Assembly: GCF_000292245.2 (NCBI RefSeq) | Contig: NZ_ALPT02000001.1 | Location: forward strand, 1 to 64,000 | DNA length: 64,000 nucleotides | Reading direction: 5' to 3' | Origin: Alkalihalobacillus alcalophilus ATCC 27647 = CGMCC 1.3604 | GTDB lineage: Bacteria > Bacillota > Bacilli > Bacillales > Bacillaceae_D | In this document: in pieces, positions 61,428 to 64,000 of the stretch | How positions within the stretch are numbered: position 1 is the first letter of the stretch | Layout: every line of letters starts with the position of its first letter | The notes under the pieces: model-generated | Database searches by the model: none | Told to the model about the DNA's origin: nothing | The model's input: only the letters and a program-made list of their open reading frames with translations | Translations under genes and position numbers: made by a program

Positions 61428-62327
61428 TTATGAAGAGCCTAATGCCAATAATCGGCCAGGCATTTTAATATAAATCGCTCTACCATAACCTGGTCTGCTC
61501 AAAAACTGTTCATTTATTTTTAATAATTGTCCTCTTAATACGACAATACTTGGTTTCTTATAATGATAATCGAGATTTTCGATATCTTCAACTAATTGGT
61601 TTTCCTTGCTCTCATATAAAAAATAATCTAAGTCACTACCGACCATTAAAATGCCTTTTTCTGGGTACAATCCGATTTTTTGAAGTGCACACTTTGACCA
61701 TTCCTTCTCTTCTGTTATATATAAATGTTCAGCAATCGCGTATTTTTCCGTTTCATTTCGCCAAACCATCTGTTGCCACGCACGTTCTTTTTCATTTTTA
61801 GAGACAAAATGTGGCATTAAAACGACACGATAGTTTCTTTGAACTTGAGCAATATAAAGCCAAGCAAGTGTGGAAGGATCGTCTCCATCTTTAATCACGA
61901 CTTTTAAGGCCGGGATTTGTTTTCTTTTACACGTTAAAATAACGGATGGACGAAGGAGCTGGAGAGAGATTTCTAAACCGAGTACATAATCAATAGAAGC
62001 GAACTCCATTTTTTTCATACTCGTCTTATATACTTGTTCAAGACGGGATTCATAGGGAAGTTTTGCAAAAACAACGGCCGTCGTACAACCAATATTCACT
62101 AATTGCTCCTGCCTCTGAAAAAAAGTTAAACTATCCGTTGTTTCAAGCAGTTGTTCTTCACTGACAACTAAACCTCCTTTTAAAGTCAATCCACTCATAT
62201 TCATTCTCCGTTGATTCCATTTCGCAAAATCACGATTCACAAATTTAATTTTTCCATTGTCAATTAAGTAGACCCGATCTTTTAATTGATTGCCGGACTG
62301 TTCTGTAACTTGCTCAATTAAATACAT
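61428..62327 (-). CDS. Unknown protein, possibly a degenerate amidohydrolase-like fold
   Basis: I do not recognise this 299-residue protein with confidence. Residues 15-55 (VYLIDNGKIKFVNRDF, then MSGLTLKGGLVV) recall the small beta-sandwich that precedes the metal site in amidohydrolases such as adenine deaminase, but the HxH metal motif that should follow is absent, so an enzyme activity of that kind is unlikely. The middle has alternating strands and helices (VVFAKLPYES, LRPSVILTCKRKQ). GCAGGAGGCGGG precedes the ATG. It sits between aroA and ypiA, where Bacillus subtilis has other small genes. Confidence 0.7.
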   Translation of the reverse strand: MYLIEQVTEQSGNQLKDRVYLIDNGKIKFVNRDFAKWNQRRMNMSGLTLKGGLVVSEEQLLETTDSLTFFQRQEQLVNIGCTTAVVFAKLPYESRLEQVYKTSMKKMEFASIDYVLGLEISLQLLRPSVILTCKRKQIPALKVVIKDGDDPSTLAWLYIAQVQRNYRVVLMPHFVSKNEKERAWQQMVWRNETEKYAIAEHLYITEEKEWSKCALQKIGLYPEKGILMVGSDLDYFLYESKENQLVEDIENLDYHYKKPSIVVLRGQLLKINEQFLSRPGYGRAIYIKMPGRLLALGSS

Positions 62328-62429
62328 GTTCCCGCCTCCTGCTCGACCTTTTATAGACCGTTTATAGACAAGCTATGTTTTAATTTAGAAAACAGAACAT
62401 AAAAAAGTTAGAATTTTTGATTCTTTTTG

Positions 62430-62457
62430 TTGACACTTCCAATGTAAGCGCTATAAT
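62430..62457 (+). promoter_or_regulatory. Consensus sigma-A promoter of a candidate small RNA
   Basis: Perfect TTGACA (62430-62435) and perfect TATAAT (62452-62457) with a 16-base spacer, in an intergenic region and pointing away from the flanking gene. No open frame follows. Confidence 0.82.
62442..62456 (+). promoter_or_regulatory. cre-like site overlapping the promoter
   Basis: ATGTAAGCGCTATAA fits the cre consensus WTGNAANCGNWNNCW at all fixed positions but one and covers the spacer and -10 box, a repressing position for CcpA. Confidence 0.6.
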
Positions 62458-62462
62458 GAAAT

Positions 62463-62570
62463 TAAGCGTATGGTTTCTCTCCACTCCTATCCATACAATA
62501 TATCTTTTAGCTAATTGCTAAAACCTAATTTGAAAGCGCTTACCGCATATATCGAATTAGGTCTTTTTTT
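62463..62570 (+). ncRNA. Candidate trans-acting small RNA, about 108 nt
   Basis: Start and end follow from the promoter (start near 62463) and a rho-independent terminator. The RNA would fold into a 5' hairpin, GTATGG/CCATAC, whose 17-base loop is almost only pyrimidines (TTTCTCTCCACTCCTAT) and complementary to Shine-Dalgarno sequences such as AGGAGTGGAG, then a short linker and the terminator stem. C-rich, anti-Shine-Dalgarno loops are typical of Firmicute regulatory RNAs such as RsaE/RoxS and FsrA. No homology to a named RNA is claimed. The second cre-like site lies in the terminator loop. Confidence 0.62.
62523..62570 (+). terminator. Terminator of the candidate small RNA, with a second cre-like site in its loop
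   Basis: ACCTAATT and AATTAGGT (62523-62530, 62555-62562) form the stem, followed by CTTTTTTT. The loop contains TTGAAAGCGCTTACC (62530-62544), which fits the cre consensus at all fixed positions but the last. The two cre-like sites are 88 bases apart centre to centre. Confidence 0.7.
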
Positions 62571-62622
62571 GTTATAACGAGGAACTTCATAAAATATAAA
62601 AGCTAATTTAATCATGCAACGC

Positions 62623-62781
62623 CGTATTTGATTCCCTTTTCGGCTTTCGTGCGTTCTCTTGTGGCTTCATTGACGGCCTTTGATTCCCTTACTAGCTCCC
62701 ATTCGTTCTCTTTCGGCTTCATTGCCGGCCTATGATTCCCTTTCTAGCTTTCATTCGCTCTCTTTTGGCTTCATTGACGGG
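62623..62781. repeat. Three tandem copies of a 52-bp unit
   Basis: Units start at 62627, 62679 and 62731 (TTTGATTCCC or TATGATTCCC), an exact 52-base period, each with GCGTTCTC- or TCGTTCTC-like and GGCTTCATTG blocks. The period is not a multiple of three and no frame crosses it, so it is not coding. A diverged pair lies at 29380-29480 after ponA. Confidence 0.85.
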
Positions 62782-62818
62782 ATCTCCTCACCTCTGCGAC
62801 CTTACTTTTCCTCCCACA

Positions 62819-62848
62819 TAAAAAAGCTGCCCCAAGAGACAGCTTTTC
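62819..62848 (-). terminator. Terminator of aroA
   Basis: AAAAGCTGTC and GGCAGCTTTT pair on the minus strand and are followed by TTTTT. Confidence 0.8.
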
Positions 62849-62856
62849 TTCATCGT

Positions 62857-64000
62857 TTAGTTTTTTAATTGCTCGACATGTTCAAAAAAGTTAGGATAGG
62901 ACACGGCAATCGCTTCTGTTCGTTCAATCACAACTTCATCTGTTGCGATTAGTCCAGCTATCGCCATCGCCATTCCAATTCGGTGATCACCATAGCTTTG
63001 AACTTGGCCACCTGAGAGTGATGTTTTCCCTTCAATAATCATCCCATCATCAGTGGCGGTTATGTTTGCTCCTAATTTTTTCAATTCACTTACAACCGTA
63101 TCAATTCGGTTTGTTTCTTTTACTTTTAACTCTTCAGCGTCTTTAATAATCGTTTTTCCTTCTGCTTGTGTGGCTAACACGGCTATAACTGGAATTTCAT
63201 CGATTAAGCGTGGGATCATATTACCAGCGATTTCAACTCCTTTTAAAGAAGAGGTCTTCACAATGAGATCAGCCATCGGCTCCCCACCGACCATTCGTTC
63301 ATTAATAAGTGATAGGTCTGCTCCCATTTCAATCAAGACATCGATAATTCCCGCGCGTGTCGGATTGATTCCAACTCCCTCCAAAGTAATTTCACTATGA
63401 GGCACAATCGCTCCCGCAGCTAAAAAGAATGCAGCAGATGATATATCTCCTGGAACTTCGATATGTCTTGCCTTTAACGTTTGCCCACCTTTTACAGTAA
63501 CTGTTAATCCGTCACGCTGAACTTCCACACCATAAGCCTCTAACATCCGTTCTGTATGGTCTCTTGTTAAGGCAGGCTCTGTAACACTTGTTGTACCTTC
63601 ACTTTGTAAACCAGCAAGTAACACAGCTGATTTCACTTGTGCACTTGCAACAGGTGAATGGAAGTCAATTCCTTTTGTCCCACCGCCTCGCACGGAAAGT
63701 GGTGTATAATTGCCATTGTCACGCCCCGCAATGTCGGCTCCAAATTGTTTTAATGGGTTCGTCACACGAGCCATCGGCCTTTTCGCGATTGAATCATCGC
63801 CGATTAATACCGAATGAAACGGTCTAGTCGCTAAAATTCCAAGCATTAATCTTGTTGTTGTTCCTGAATTGCCAACATCCAAAATTTCGCTCGGTTCTTC
63901 TAAACCACCCCAACCTTTTCCTTCGATGATAACATCTTCTCCGTTTTGTTCGATTTCGACACCCATTTTTCGGAAACAATCAATCGTGCTTAGACAATCC
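62857..64000 (-). CDS. aroA: 3-phosphoshikimate 1-carboxyvinyltransferase (EPSP synthase), partial
   Basis: EPSP synthase joins shikimate-3-phosphate and phosphoenolpyruvate, step six of the shikimate pathway (called aroE in Bacillus subtilis). About 380 C-terminal residues are visible; the frame stays open through the window edge with DCLSTIDCFRKMGVEI, so the start lies outside. Seen are LDVGNSGTTTRLMLGIL (the PEP-binding NSGT), KRPMARV, DHTERML, PGDISSAAFFLAA, and the final SYGDHRIGMAMAIAGL. The order aroA-(unknown)-ypiA-ypiB-ypiF-qcr matches Bacillus. Confidence 0.95.
   Translation of the reverse strand, partial: DCLSTIDCFRKMGVEIEQNGEDVIIEGKGWGGLEEPSEILDVGNSGTTTRLMLGILATRPFHSVLIGDDSIAKRPMARVTNPLKQFGADIAGRDNGNYTPLSVRGGGTKGIDFHSPVASAQVKSAVLLAGLQSEGTTSVTEPALTRDHTERMLEAYGVEVQRDGLTVTVKGGQTLKARHIEVPGDISSAAFFLAAGAIVPHSEITLEGVGINPTRAGIIDVLIEMGADLSLINERMVGGEPMADLIVKTSSLKGVEIAGNMIPRLIDEIPVIAVLATQAEGKTIIKDAEELKVKETNRIDTVVSELKKLGANITATDDGMIIEGKTSLSGGQVQSYGDHRIGMAMAIAGLIATDEVVIERTEAIAVSYPNFFEHVEQLKN

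Noticed and set aside
1..64000. CRISPR array, toxin-antitoxin pair, restriction system or prophage
   Set aside because: No regularly spaced short repeats with unique spacers and no recognisable defence or phage genes were found; all longer frames fit core or small unknown proteins.

Overview
The window is a chromosomal segment of an AT-rich, endospore-forming Bacillaceae. Evidence for sporulation is a Spo0E-type phosphatase, KapB, RacA and YpjB; evidence for Bacillus-type physiology is bacillithiol synthesis (bshA, bshB1, a BrxA bacilliredoxin) and a menaquinol:cytochrome c reductase (qcrABC). From about 24.9 kb to the right edge the order yppC-recU-ponA-(dynA)-ypoC-nth-dnaD-asnS-ypmB-ypmA-dinG-panDCB-birA-cca-bshA-bshB1-mgsA-dapB-ypjD-ypjC-ypjB-ypjA-qcrCBA-ypiF-ypiB-ypiA-aroA follows the Bacillus subtilis ypp-ypi region. 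The very acidic tail of PBP1A and the repeat load suggest an alkaliphilic or halotolerant relative (Alkalihalobacillus-like), which is inference.

Layout. 0-1.8 kb: Spo0E-like gene, then a lysine riboswitch controlling a stand-alone dapA. 1.8-3.8 kb: kapB, two small membrane-anchored unknowns and ypjP. 3.9-10.2 kb: both glutamate synthase subunits, with a consensus promoter and a perfect CcpA (cre) site. 10.8-14 kb: a TelA-family protein behind a sigma-W-like promoter and two unknown proteins. 14-20.4 kb: GNAT acetyltransferase, a 69-aa protein, CvfC, a metallophosphoesterase, BrxA, a thioredoxin-like protein, RNase Z and threonine dehydratase. 20.5-23.2 kb: a non-autonomous transposable element split by a complete IS1182-type insertion sequence. 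23.4-30 kb: a small membrane protein, yppE, racA, yppC, recU, ponA and an unknown 150-aa gene. 30-43.9 kb: dynA, ypoC, nth, dnaD, asnS, ypmB, ypmA, an MTA/SAH-deaminase-type amidohydrolase, dinG and a TPR protein. 44-55 kb: panBCD behind a probable pan RNA, then the birA-cca-bshA-bshB1-mgsA-dapB-ypjD run, YitT-type ypjC, yugP, ypjB and ypjA. 55.4-56.4 kb: a second copy of the transposable element in opposite orientation. 56.5-64 kb: qcrABC, ypiF, ypiB, ypiA, an unknown 299-aa protein, a candidate small RNA, tandem repeats and the 3' part of aroA, which runs off the right edge.

Most protein-coding content is ordinary core genome. The new-looking material is non-coding: (i) an intergenic transcription unit at 62430-62570 with a consensus promoter, a pyrimidine-rich hairpin loop, a terminator and two cre-like sites, which looks like a CcpA-repressed small RNA; (ii) a roughly 0.98-kb non-autonomous element with terminal inverted repeats and 9-bp target duplications; and (iii) GC-rich modules inside and outside that element whose two stems change in a compensatory way between copies, the signature of a selected secondary structure. 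I saw no CRISPR array, defence island, prophage, tRNA or rRNA gene.
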